From NCBI RefSeq assembly GCF_900114215.1, contig NZ_FOSG01000003.1:359455-423454 (forward strand): a stretch of 64,000 bases of DNA. The letters run 5' to 3'. Every line of letters begins with the position of its first letter. Positions within the stretch are counted from its first letter, which is position 1. The position numbers were made by a program, and so were the translations under genes. The notes beneath the pieces were generated by a model. The model was not told the origin of the DNA. It made no database searches and was given only the letters and a program-made list of their open reading frames with translations. Positions 56,052-64,000 of this stretch are shown here, piece after piece. The DNA comes from Streptomyces mangrovi (GTDB lineage: Bacteria; Actinomycetota; Actinomycetes; Streptomycetales; Streptomycetaceae).

Positions 56052-59000
56052 TCACTCCACCCCGTAGAACAACCGGTCCACCACCACCCGGGCACGCCGC
56101 GTGATACGCCGGTAGTCCTCCAGCATCTCGCCCACGTGCCCCGGCTCGTACCCCAGGTAGCGTCCGACGGCGGCCAGCTCGCGCGGCTCGGAGGGGAAGG
56201 TGTCGCCGGGCCTGCCGCGCACCAGCATCACCGCGTTGCGCACCCGGGTGGCCAGCAGCCACGCCTCGTCCAGGGTCGCGGCGTCCTCCTCGCCGATCAG
56301 CCCGGCGTCCCGCGCGGCGGCCAGCGCGGCGCGGGTTCGGGTGGTGCGCAGCCCCGGCACCCGGGCCGCGTGGCGCAACTGCGTCAGCTGGACCGTCCAC
56401 TCCACGTCCGACAGCCCGCCCCTGCCGAGCTTGGTGTGGGTGGTGGGATCGGCGCCGCGCGGCAGCCGCTCACCCTCCATCCGCGCCTTGAGGCGGCGGA
56501 TCTCCCGCACCGCGTCCTCCTCCAGGCCGTCCTCCGGATAGCGCAGGGGGTCGATCAGCTCGACGAAGCGGCGGCCCAGGTCCGCGTCGCCCGCCACCGG
56601 TTCGGCGCGCAGCAGCGCGTGCCGCTCCCACACCTGCGACCAGCGGCGGTAGTAGGTCCCGTAGGAGGCCAGCGTGCGCACCAGCGGGCCGCTTCTGCCC
56701 TCCGGCCGCAGGTCGGCGTCGATGAGCAGCGGCGGGTCGGAGCTGGGGAGCTGCAGGAGGCGGCGCATCTCGCCGGCGACGGCGAGGGCCGCCTCGCCGG
56801 CCTCCCGCTCGTCCACGCCCTCGCGCGGTTCGTGGACGAACAGCACGTCGGCGTCGGAACCGTAGTTCAGCTCCCGGCCCCCGAAGCGGCCCATGCCGAT
56901 GATCGCGAAGCGGGTGGGCAGGGTGTCGCCCCAGCTGGCGTCCACCGCCGCCCGCAGGGCGCCGGCGACGGTCGCGGCGTTCAGGTCGGACAGCGCCTCC
57001 CCCACCCGGTCCACGGCGGCCGCGACGCCCTCGGCGTCCCCCGCACCACCCCCGGAACCGCCTACCGCACCACCGCCCGCACCACCCCCGGAACCACCCA
57101 CCGCCCCACTGCCCGCACCACCACCCGAGCCCCCCTCCGCCCCACTGCCCGAAGCACCCTCCGCGCCCGAGCCCCCCGCCTTGTACGCGCCGATGACATC
57201 GGCGGCGGCGGTACGGAACAGCTCGCGCCGCCGCACCCCGCGGACGGCGGTGACGGCCTGCTCGGGCCCGTCGGCCCGGCCGACGGCCGCCAGCGCCTCC
57301 TGGGTCAGCGCCTCCCGGCCGCGCGGCCGCAGCCCGCCGGGGTCGCCGAGCAGGGCGACGGCCTCGGGGGCGCGCAGCAGCAGGTCGGGGGCGAGCCGCC
57401 CGGCCGACAGCACCCGGGCCAGGTTCTCCGCGGCGGCCCCCTCGTCCCGCAGTAGCCGCAGGTACCACGGCGTCTGGCCGAGCGCGTCGGAGACCTTGCG
57501 GAAGCCCAGCAGCCCGGCGTCGGGGTCGGCGGAGTCGGCGAACCAGCCCAGCAGCACCGGCAGCAGGGTGCGCTGGATGGCGGCCTTGCGGCTGACTCCG
57601 GAGGTGAGCGCCTCCAGATGGCGCAGAGCGGCGGCCGGATCCGCGTAGCCCAGCGCCTCCAGGCGCTGCCGGGCGGCGCCGGCCGACAGCCGGACCTCGC
57701 CGGGCGCGAGCTGGGCGACGGCGTCCAGCAGCGGCCGGTAGAAGATCTTCTCGTGCAGCCGCCGCACCACGGCCGCGTGCCGCTTCCAGGCGCGGGTCAG
57801 CTCGGCCACCGGGTCCTGGCGGAAGCCCAGACAGCGGCCCAGCCGGCGCAGTTCGGTCTCGTCCCGGGGCATCAGATGGGTGCGGCGCAGCTTCTGGAGC
57901 TGGATGCGGTGCTCCAGGACGCGCAGGAAGCGGTACGCGTCGCCGAGGGCTGCGGCGTCCTGGCGGCCCACGTACCCGCCCGCCGCGAGGTCGTCGAGCG
58001 CGGCCAGCGTGGTGGGGCTGCGCAGGGCGGTGTCGCTGCGCCCGTGGACGAGCTGGAGGAGCTGGACGGCGAACTCCACATCGCGCAGGCCCCCGGGGCC
58101 GAGCTTGAGTTCGCGGTCGAGCTGCGCGGCGGGGATCCCGGCGACCACGCGGCGGCGCATCTGCTGCACGTCGGTGACGAAGTTCTCCCGCTCGGCGGCC
58201 TGCCACACCATCGGGGCCAGGGCCTCGGTGTACTCGCGGCCCAGTGCCGGGTCGCCGGCCACCGGGCGGGCCTTGAGCAGGGCCTGGAACTCCCAGGTCT
58301 TGGCCCAGCGCCGGTAGTACGCCAGATGGCTGGACAGGGTGCGCACCAGCGGGCCGTTGCGCCCCTCGGGCCGCAGGTTGGCGTCCACCGGCCAGATGGT
58401 GCCCTCGGCGGTGGTGTCGGAGCAGATCCGCATCATCCGCGCGGCGAGCCGGGTCGCGGCGCGCAGCGCCTCGCTCTCCCCGTCGCCGTCCCCTCCCGCT
58501 CCCCCGGCGGGCTCGGCGACGAAGACGACGTCCACGTCCGAGACGTAGTTGAGTTCGCGGCCGCCGCACTTGCCCATCCCGATCACGGCCAGCCGGCACG
58601 CCCGCGCGTCCTCCGGCTCCTCGCGCCCGGCCATCGCCAGGGCGGCGCGCAGGGTGGCGGTGGCCAGGTCGGCGAGCTCGGCGGCGGTCTCGTCGACCGT
58701 CGTGGTGCCGCGGACGTCGCGGGCGGCGATGGTGAGCAGGGCGCGGCGGTAGGCGACGCGCAGGTCGTCGGGGCCGTCCGCACCGGCGAGCGCGGCCCCG
58801 AACTCCTCGACGCCCGGGTGGAGGTCGGCCGTCTCGTAGGAGTGGAGGGCCTGCCAGTCGTCCGGGTGGCCCGCGAGGTGGTCGCCGAGCGCCTCGGAGG
58901 CGCCCAGCACGCCCAGCAGCCGGTCGCGCAGCGGCTTGGCGGCCGACACGGTGCCCAGCAGCGTCTGCCGCCCGGCCTCGTCCGGCTGGGCCTCCACCAG

Positions 59001-59186
59001 GCGGACGAAGGACAGCAGCGCCTGGTCGGGGTCGGCGGTGGCGCCGAGCGCGTCGAGGAGCACCGCGTCGTCGCGCACCCGGGCCAGGGCGGGCGAGTCC
59101 AGCAGGCGGACGGCCGCCCCCGGATCGGTGAACCCGCGCCGCACGAACCGTCCGAACCGGCTGTCCCGCCGACCGCCCTGCACCAC
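56052..59186 (-). CDS. glnE: Bifunctional glutamine-synthetase adenylyltransferase/deadenylase
   Basis: 1044 aa. GlnE adds AMP to, and removes it from, Tyr397 of GlnA. Two GlnE catalytic domains, each followed by a helical PII-uridylyltransferase-type (GlnD_UR) region, are present: the deadenylase half with GMGKCGGRELNYVSDVDVVF (~203-223) and the adenylyltransferase half with GMGRFGGRELNYGSDADVLF (~763-783). Between them a Gly/Ser/Ala/Glu low-complexity linker (~670-715) is coded by tandem repeats at 57048-57170. Start: GTG 59186 with AAGG upstream; GTG 59183 also possible. Gene order implies it was downstream of a glutamine-synthetase-type gene, now truncated, 67 bases upstream. Confidence 0.96.
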   Translation of the reverse strand: MVQGGRRDSRFGRFVRRGFTDPGAAVRLLDSPALARVRDDAVLLDALGATADPDQALLSFVRLVEAQPDEAGRQTLLGTVSAAKPLRDRLLGVLGASEALGDHLAGHPDDWQALHSYETADLHPGVEEFGAALAGADGPDDLRVAYRRALLTIAARDVRGTTTVDETAAELADLATATLRAALAMAGREEPEDARACRLAVIGMGKCGGRELNYVSDVDVVFVAEPAGGAGGDGDGESEALRAATRLAARMMRICSDTTAEGTIWPVDANLRPEGRNGPLVRTLSSHLAYYRRWAKTWEFQALLKARPVAGDPALGREYTEALAPMVWQAAERENFVTDVQQMRRRVVAGIPAAQLDRELKLGPGGLRDVEFAVQLLQLVHGRSDTALRSPTTLAALDDLAAGGYVGRQDAAALGDAYRFLRVLEHRIQLQKLRRTHLMPRDETELRRLGRCLGFRQDPVAELTRAWKRHAAVVRRLHEKIFYRPLLDAVAQLAPGEVRLSAGAARQRLEALGYADPAAALRHLEALTSGVSRKAAIQRTLLPVLLGWFADSADPDAGLLGFRKVSDALGQTPWYLRLLRDEGAAAENLARVLSAGRLAPDLLLRAPEAVALLGDPGGLRPRGREALTQEALAAVGRADGPEQAVTAVRGVRRRELFRTAAADVIGAYKAGGSGAEGASGSGAEGGSGGGAGSGAVGGSGGGAGGGAVGGSGGGAGDAEGVAAAVDRVGEALSDLNAATVAGALRAAVDASWGDTLPTRFAIIGMGRFGGRELNYGSDADVLFVHEPREGVDEREAGEAALAVAGEMRRLLQLPSSDPPLLIDADLRPEGRSGPLVRTLASYGTYYRRWSQVWERHALLRAEPVAGDADLGRRFVELIDPLRYPEDGLEEDAVREIRRLKARMEGERLPRGADPTTHTKLGRGGLSDVEWTVQLTQLRHAARVPGLRTTRTRAALAAARDAGLIGEEDAATLDEAWLLATRVRNAVMLVRGRPGDTFPSEPRELAAVGRYLGYEPGHVGEMLEDYRRITRRARVVVDRLFYGVE

Positions 59187-59253
59187 TGTGGCCTTGCCTC
59201 TCGCCGCTGCCGCCGTACCGCCCCGCCGTGCTGCCCCGTATCCCGCGAGCCCG

Positions 59254-59350
59254 CTACAGCACCGGCAGGGACTTGCGCAGCTCGAAGGCGGTGACCTCGG
59301 AGCGGTACTCCTCCCACTCCTGCTTCTTGTTGCGCAGGAACTTGTGAGCC
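59254..59350 (-). pseudogene. 3' remnant of a glutamine-synthetase-type gene (glnA2-like)
   Basis: Only the last ~30 codons remain: FLRNKKQEWEEYRSEVTAFE then LRKSLPVL and a stop. This is the C-terminus of GS-I-type proteins such as GlnA2, which I recall as a near neighbour of glnE in Streptomyces. Upstream of about 59346-59350 the frame continues but family resemblance stops and base composition changes, so the gene (~450 aa) is broken here. Whether the 5' part lies beyond the window or is lost cannot be told. Confidence 0.7.
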
Positions 59351-60069
59351 ACCCTACGGTTCTGCGCGAGGCCCCACACGAGCCGCCGTGACCAGCCATC
59401 GTACGGCCGTCGTTGGTCGTTGTCGGCTACCCCGGCCGTCCCTCGGCGGCCCACAGACGGCCCAACCGACAACGGCTAACTGACTGCAGCCTTACAAGTT
59501 CGATCACCGGGCGGTGCGGCCTGCTCAACCCTCACCTGTCTGGTTACTCTTGGTCCTCCTATGGCTGTCTCGGCCTGCTGCTGTCCGGGGACGTTGATGT
59601 CACCACGCCTCATCACCGCTTTAGGAGAGAGGCTGGGTGATCTCGGCCCTGAGCCGCGTCTTCGTCGGCCGAGGAAGCGGGCGGCTACTCGACCGCGGGG
59701 CACCGGTATTGACCGTGGTTGACCCCTGCATCTGGCACGGGTGTGGCACGAACCTCAGCGACGGGTGTGCTGGCCGACCAGGCACGCGTGTGCCGACCCC
59801 GACGACCTGATCACCGCCGTCCGGCACGGTCTGCGTCAGCTCCAGTGTCGACACGACGTCCTCGACGGCTGTCTCAACGCCACCGGCCTACGCAAACCAG
59901 CATGACAACATCACGCATGCAAGGTCAGTAGGTCATCGCTCCACCGGCGGTGCCCCATGGTGGCGGATGATCCGCTACCAGGTCGCGACTTCTCTTCCGC
60001 GGCCCTGAGAAGCGACGTTCAAAATCGTGGCTGACTGTCAGTGGCGCAGCGTAGCATCTGGTCATCTGT
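59351..60069. other. Junction between chromosome and mobile DNA
   Basis: About 700 bases with lower G/C and no intact gene. It holds a short inverted repeat (CGTTGTCGG 59418-59426 with CCGACAACG 59466-59474), a probable transposase scrap (59801-59905), and the upstream region of the gene at 60070, where TAGCAT (60052-60057) is a possible -10. No integrase gene or direct-repeat attachment site could be identified. Confidence 0.55.
59801..59905 (+). pseudogene. Possible transposase C-terminal scrap
   Basis: The frame reads DDLITAVRHGLRQLQCRHDV then LDGCLNATGL and a stop. The D-G-C-L-x-x-T-G-L ending recalls the C-terminus of IS630-type transposases from actinobacteria. Nothing upstream in any frame continues the match. 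Assignment is from memory of the motif only. Confidence 0.3.
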
Positions 60070-61260
60070 GTGAATCAGTTCAAGATCGGATCAACCGTGC
60101 CGGACCTTTCAGCCCCGCTCGATGACGCGCAGCACACCTTGCTCAAGGTCATGGCCGAGCAGTACTTAAAGACCGGCCAGTGGCCGTTCTGGCGCTACGT
60201 CGAGCAGATGATGGATCATCTCGGGTACGACGACGCCGAGCAGGTACTCAAGTCTCTGCCGGTAGCCGGGGCCAACAGCCCCGTTGGTGCAACGTATGGC
60301 CTGGCTTGGTATGACCGGGTCCACCTGGCGGATGACAGCCGTCCGGCTCTCACTGTTGCCGCGGGTCTCCACTCCCCAGAGCTGAGGCATGTCTTTGGCG
60401 AAAACTTCATCTCGGTCTTGCAGTACTTCGTTAAGCACCAGCGGGCCGTCAGGCCATCCCCCGACAAGGTGGAGGCCAGCTATATCACTTCAGACGACTT
60501 CAAGCGAGATTTTCCCACTGTCACAAAGGAGTTCGTGGCCGCTTTGCCGGGCATCTTCGAGCATGAGCCGGTACTTCGACGCGGCGCTCAGCCGTGGGGA
60601 ACGGATCCTGGCGGGTGGCGCTTCGAGCTCCATAAATGGCTCAAGGACTACCGTGGCGTTGACGACTTGAACGGCTATGTGCAGCGGGTTACTGAACGGA
60701 CTGTGACGGCTAACACCGTCATCATCCCGGAAAGCCAGGCTCCTGCTCTGGCACAGGTGCTTGGTTCTTCCGGTGGCAAGATTCGGATTGGAGAGAGGTT
60801 GACGGCTGGCATGCCGACGGTCGCGGGTGCCGTCATCCCGCGCCCGGCCGCTCTGTCCGAGGACCCGCCGCAGTACGTCAATGAAGACCTCATCAAGGAG
60901 CTGGAGGCCAAGCAGGGCCAGACTCGACTCAGCCCGGACAAGCTCCTGCAACTCGTCCGGGAGTTGAACGCCTGTTTCCGGGACGGTCACGCCTACGCCT
61001 GCCATGCCCTGGTGCGGGCCATCATCGACCACGTGCCGCCGATCCTCGGAAAGAGGTCCTTTGAGGCAGCGGCTAGTAACTACGCTTGGCCAACCGATGC
61101 AGACCGGAAGTACGCCAAGAAACTGCTGGAGTTCAAGAACCAGGCGGACGACGTAATGCACCGTCAGATTCGCACCAGCCGGGGCGTCATCACGATGCAC
61201 GACGTGCCATTTCCGGGGTACATCAATGCGCTTCTCCGAGTCTGCGTCGACCAACTCTAG
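60070..61260 (+). CDS. Unknown 396-aa cytoplasmic protein with HEPN-like C-terminal motif
   Basis: An intact gene with codon use and G/C clearly unlike the conserved genes. There is no signal or membrane segment. The first ~280 residues match nothing I can name. The C-terminal ~110 residues (LSPDKLLQLVRELNACFRDG, YACHALVRAIIDHVPPILGK, then a Lys-rich helical region and HRQIRTSRGVITMHDV) are predicted helical. R316-A-I-I-D-H321 fits the R-x4-6-H motif of HEPN ribonuclease domains, common in phage-defence and toxin proteins. GTG 60070 is the first start; a ribosome-binding site is not evident. Its stop is only 10 bases before the truncated intron. Function is not established. Confidence 0.75.
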   Translation: MNQFKIGSTVPDLSAPLDDAQHTLLKVMAEQYLKTGQWPFWRYVEQMMDHLGYDDAEQVLKSLPVAGANSPVGATYGLAWYDRVHLADDSRPALTVAAGLHSPELRHVFGENFISVLQYFVKHQRAVRPSPDKVEASYITSDDFKRDFPTVTKEFVAALPGIFEHEPVLRRGAQPWGTDPGGWRFELHKWLKDYRGVDDLNGYVQRVTERTVTANTVIIPESQAPALAQVLGSSGGKIRIGERLTAGMPTVAGAVIPRPAALSEDPPQYVNEDLIKELEAKQGQTRLSPDKLLQLVRELNACFRDGHAYACHALVRAIIDHVPPILGKRSFEAAASNYAWPTDADRKYAKKLLEFKNQADDVMHRQIRTSRGVITMHDVPFPGYINALLRVCVDQL

Positions 61261-61270
61261 CGATCTTTGA

Positions 61271-62563
61271 TTCCGGGTCGCGGGCAACACCGGCGCAAAA
61301 GCTCCCGGAGTCGACGGCCTGACGGTCGCCGATATCGAGGAGATCGCTGGGATGTCTGGGTTCCTGGACGACCTGCGAACCCAGTTGAAGGATGGATCGT
61401 TTCATCCGCTTCCGGTGTGGGAACGCAAGATCCCCAAGCCGGGTGGCAGCGGAAAAGTCCGGAAGCTGGGAATTCCGACCATTGCGGATCGGGTGGTTCA
61501 GGCGACGCTGAAGCTGGTGCTGGAGCCGATTTTCGAGGCCGGCTTCCTGCCTGTCTCATACGGGTTCCGGCCGAAGCGACGGGCACACGATGCAGTCGCG
61601 GAGATTCAGTACTTCGGCACCAAGGGCTACCGCTGGGTGCTGGATGCGGATATCGAAGCGTGCTTTGACTCGATCGATCACACGGCCCTCATGGACCGGG
61701 TGCGGACTCGGGTCAAGGACAAGCATGTGCTGATGCTGGTCAAGGCGTTCCTCAAGGCCGGGGTCATGGCCGAAACCGGTCACTTCGAGGACAACCCGAC
61801 CGGCACGCCGCAAGGAGGCGTCCTGTCCCCGCTCCTGGCCAATATCGCCCTTGGCACGCTCGATGAGCACGTCCATGGGCCGTGGCGGCCGGGTGGGATG
61901 ACGGGAAGCCCCGTAAGTCGCGCCCTCCGCCGCCGGAGGGGAATGCCGAACTGGCGGATCGTCCGCTACGCGGACGATTTCGTCGTGCTCGTGTTCGGTA
62001 GCCGTGACGATGCGAAAGCCCTGCGCGGGGAAATCGCTGGTGTGCTCGCACCGCTGGATCTTCGGTTCTCCGAAGCCAAGACTCGCGTCGTGCACATGAG
62101 TGAAGGTTTCGACTTTCTCGGGTTCCGCCTCCAGTGGAAACGCAAGCGAGGTACGGACAAGTGGTACGTCTACACGTTCATCGCCGACCGGCCTATCCAG
62201 TCCTTGAAGGACAAGATTCGTGCCCTGACACACAGGTTGTCGCAACAGCCACCCAGGGACGTGCTGAGACGGCTCAACCGAATCATGCGCGGCTGGTCCA
62301 ACTACTTCAGATACGCAGTCGCCAAGAGCACCATGCAAACCCTCGCCATTTTCGTCTGGCGGCGGGTTGCCCGGTGGTGGATGCGGCTGCACCGTTGGAG
62401 CTGGACCGATCTGCGAAGGCATCTCACCGATCACACCGGCCGGTGGCGCATGCCTTCGTCAGACGGGGTCGAACTGTTCAACCTCGGCCGGGTGCCAACC
62501 GAGCGATACCGGTACCGCGGCAACAAGATCCCGAATCCCTGGACCCTGGCCGACCACGACTGA
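61271..62563 (+). pseudogene. ltrA: Group II intron reverse transcriptase/maturase, N-terminally truncated
   Basis: Recognisable homology begins right after an in-frame TGA at 61268 with RVAGNTGAKAPGVDGLTV, which is normally ~60-70 residues into the protein. All later RT blocks are present: IPKPGGSGKVRKLGIPT, DIEACFDSIDH, GTPQGGVLSPLLANI, the polymerase YADD (61967-61978) and GFDFLGFRLQW; the maturase domain X ends RRLNRIMRGWSNYFRY. No HNH endonuclease domain follows. The first internal ATG (61352) would give a 403-aa product without the RT-0/RT-1 start. Confidence 0.88.
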
Positions 62564-62579
62564 CAGCAGAGACCGTGGA

Positions 62580-62613
62580 GAGCCCGGTGCGTGGAAACGC
62601 GCACGCCGGGTTC
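62580..62613 (+). ncRNA. Group II intron domain V
   Basis: 34 bases folding into the domain V hairpin: GAGCCCGG at the 5' side pairs with CCGGGTTC at the 3' side, with a GAAA tetraloop between and the catalytic AGC triad at 62581-62583. It lies 17 bases after the RT stop, the usual place. Confidence 0.85.
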
Positions 62614-62676
62614 GGCGAGCGGCCCGCAGAAACGGACCGGTGGCGACACCGGCACCGCGCTGCGGGCCGACTCAAC

Positions 62677-63138
62677 CACCCTGGGGCCCAGTTGAGGCTC
62701 ACGGATGCGGACGGCATGCGGCTGACCTGTTTCGCGACCAACACCGCCGGTCGGCCGATCGCCGAGCTCGAGCCGCGTCACCGGCTACGGGCGAGGGCCG
62801 AGGACCGGATCCGGGCCGCCCGCGCGACCGGCCTGCGCAACCTGCCCCTGCACGACACCGCGCAGAACAAGGTCTGGCTGGAGATCGTGCAGATCGCGCT
62901 CGACCTGCTGGCTGGGGTACTCCCGGACGGAGTCTGGGGGAGGCTGCCGATGCTCGCCCTGACCGGCAAGGCCCGGCTCTGGGAGCCCCGCCGCTTGCGG
63001 CTCCGGCTGTTCAGCGCGGCCGGACAGCTGGTCACCACCGGCCGTCGGCGAATCCTCCGCCTGGCCCGGCACTGGCCCTGGACCGGCCACATCACCGCCG
63101 CCCTCGAACGGCTCACCCAACTACCCGACCCTGGCTGA
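62677..63138 (+). pseudogene. IS1380-family transposase, C-terminal fragment
   Basis: 154 codons open to a TGA. HPGAQLRLTDADGMRLTCFA, then PIAELEPRHRLRARAEDRIR, TGLRNLPLHDTAQNKVWLEI and KARLWEPRRLRLRLFSAAGQ are characteristic of the last third of IS1380-type DDE transposases. The first two thirds are absent; the group II intron lies where they would be, in the same orientation. The fragment is the 3' exon of an intron insertion. Confidence 0.8.
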
Positions 63139-63255
63139 CCAGCGGATCCGCCTGTCCCTGCGAGCAGCACCACCCCGACCCGGAGCAGTGGAAACCGGCG
63201 CCCACCCGACGCGACAGCCGGGCCCTCGGCCTGCCCGGACTCAGAAACAGAACGC

Positions 63256-63290
63256 GTGAGGGTCCGCCGACTCCGTCGGCGGACCCTCAC
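63256..63290 (+). terminator. Hairpin downstream of the IS1380 fragment
   Basis: Perfect 15-bp stem (63256-63270 with 63276-63290) with a 5-base loop. It may be part of the IS end or a terminator. The remaining bases to 63404 hold no gene. Confidence 0.65.
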
Positions 63291-63404
63291 GAAAGATCGA
63301 GGCTAACAAACCCTGAGCGGTTCAAACAGCTTGGCTCATTTTGCTAATGACCCGGCGCCCTCAGCGCGGGACGATACCGACGACATCTACTCGAGAGGGA
63401 GACC

Positions 63405-63869
63405 TTGAGACGCATCTTGATCGCATCCCTGGCAGCCATGGGGCTGCTGGTCGCAACACCCAGTGCCGTGTACGCTGCCGATGAGTGGTATACGTCCAGC
63501 ACGGACCCGAGCAGTAAGGGCTATGGATACGTAGGCGTGACCTGGAGCTCCGCCGGCAACGTTACCCAGTCACTCGATATGTGGCGCACAAACAACTACG
63601 TTAGCCTCAAATCATGGATCAACGATGAGAAGGAGGACGGCTACTGCGCAGGCCAGGAAATCGCCTACCAGGTCTACGTCAACGGCGCCTGGTCCGGGTA
63701 TCACCACCGCATGGTGCCGAACTTCGACTGTTCACACAACGGCGACGGCAACATCGGAGCGTTTTACTACAGCAAGTACAAGACTCGTAACGTTCACGCA
63801 CGTGCATGCCACGTCAACTCCTCCGGGGCTAAGATCCACTGCGAGTCGAACTGGCACGGGCCGATTTAG
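63405..63869 (+). CDS. Small secreted four-cysteine protein of unknown function
   Basis: 154 aa. A classical signal peptide (MRRILIASLAAMGLLVATPS, cleavage after VYA) gives a mature ~130-residue protein rich in Tyr, Trp, Ser, Asn and Gly, with four cysteines (DGYCAG, NFDCSH, RACHV, IHCES) that could form two disulfides. No enzyme motif is visible. The start is TTG 63405 with GAGAGGGAGA just upstream. Its low G/C fits the surrounding mobile DNA. It resembles small secreted Streptomyces orphans in composition, but I recognise no family. Confidence 0.75.
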   Translation: MRRILIASLAAMGLLVATPSAVYAADEWYTSSTDPSSKGYGYVGVTWSSAGNVTQSLDMWRTNNYVSLKSWINDEKEDGYCAGQEIAYQVYVNGAWSGYHHRMVPNFDCSHNGDGNIGAFYYSKYKTRNVHARACHVNSSGAKIHCESNWHGPI

Positions 63870-63911
63870 CCTCGAAATTTCGTGAGGTCCCGTCAGCTTA
63901 CTGAGCGCTTC

Positions 63912-64000
63912 TCATCCTGAGCGCCAGGCGATCTCGATGGCGTGAACGGCGGCGACCGTGCGACCGATGCGGTTGGTGCTGCACCGGGCCTTGCGGAGGA
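63912..64000 (-). CDS. C-terminal end of an unidentified protein (runs off the window)
   Basis: The minus strand is open from the window edge to TGA 63912-63914, coding about 28 residues ending NRIGRTVAAVHAIEIAWRSG. The good codon bias suggests a real gene. The basic sequence would fit a transposase tail, but it is too short to assign. Confidence 0.4.
   Translation of the reverse strand, partial: LRKARCSTNRIGRTVAAVHAIEIAWRSG

Larger units (their letters stand above)
61271..62676 (+). mobile_element. 5'-truncated group II intron
   Basis: The 3' portion of a bacterial group II intron: reverse transcriptase/maturase, then domain V (62580-62613), a domain VI-like stem (CGGCCCGCAG near 62619 pairing with CTGCGGGCCG near 62660) and an end at about 62676, where IS1380 transposase sequence begins. 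The intron's 5' end, domains I-III and the first part of the RT are missing, so it cannot splice or move by itself. Confidence 0.8.

Noticed and set aside
57048..57170. Repeat block in glnE considered as a CRISPR-like array
   Set aside because: Units are contiguous, imperfect, in frame with the protein and without spacers; no cas genes nearby.
59351..60069. Search for an attachment site, tRNA or integrase marking an integrative element
   Set aside because: No tRNA-like segment, integrase or matching direct repeat was visible within the window.
61261..63299. Inverted CGATCTTT/AAAGATCG as terminal repeats of one element
   Set aside because: Only 8 bases, not at known IS1380 ends as far as I can tell, and the left copy abuts the middle of an RT gene; chance is plausible.

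Overview
The window is chromosomal DNA of a high-GC actinomycete, almost certainly a Streptomyces. The evidence is strong G/C bias at third codon positions, frequent GTG and TTG starts, GTGA/ATGA stop-start overlaps, a GlnR-type operator upstream of glnA, a subtilisin-inhibitor gene, conservon genes, and a gene order (lipB-lipA-glnA ... pulA-amylase-malGFE-malR-glnE) that I recall from the central part of Streptomyces chromosomes. I saw no tRNA, rRNA or CRISPR array.

1-11.4 kb is core metabolism. It holds the start of an SDR gene, a DUF4240 protein, an acetyltransferase, a TIGR01777 epimerase-like protein, an FAD oxidoreductase, a helix-turn-helix regulator with a repeat-rich C-terminal part, the lipoate genes lipB and lipA, a DUF4191 membrane protein, an RDD membrane protein, glnA behind a four-box GlnR operator, and a small Cys-motif protein. 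11.4-18.6 kb is a secreted-enzyme block: GDSL esterase, two paralogous polysaccharide deacetylases with near-identical promoters, an HSL-type esterase facing a PucR-type regulator, and a CE1-like esterase with a cellulose-binding module.

18.6-29.7 kb holds an ArsR-SulP-ArsC-like operon with a candidate operator, a conservon that lacks its GTPase gene (a 35-codon ORF lies in that place), two unknown proteins, a Gfo/Idh/MocA oxidoreductase, and an SRPBCC / unknown / phytoene-desaturase-like three-gene set. 29.9-38.1 kb holds a subtilisin inhibitor, a Tat-exported PhoX-like protein, a secreted PI-PLC-like protein, a large Tat-exported GH89 enzyme, a TetR regulator and a DUF4253 protein.

38.2-54.9 kb is a maltose/starch regulon. 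Extracellular alpha-amylase and a two-catalytic-domain pullulanase would cut alpha-glucans. MalE-MalF-MalG would import maltodextrins and a cytoplasmic alpha-glucosidase would hydrolyse them. The locus carries two closely related LacI-type regulators (one as last gene of the mal operon, one divergent) and a second MalE-like lipoprotein with no permease of its own, placed divergently from malE across a block of 12-bp operator-like repeats. A PAP2-family membrane protein, a 104-bp imperfect inverted repeat and glnE follow.

At about 59.35 kb the conserved chromosome stops abruptly. Only the last ~30 codons of a glutamine-synthetase-type gene (glnA2-like) remain upstream of glnE. The rest of the window is lower-GC mobile or accessory DNA: transposase scraps, an intact 396-aa gene of unknown function with a HEPN-like R-x4-H motif, a 5'-truncated group II intron (RT/maturase plus intact domain V) lodged in an IS1380-family transposase remnant, a small secreted four-cysteine protein, and an unidentified ORF running off the end.
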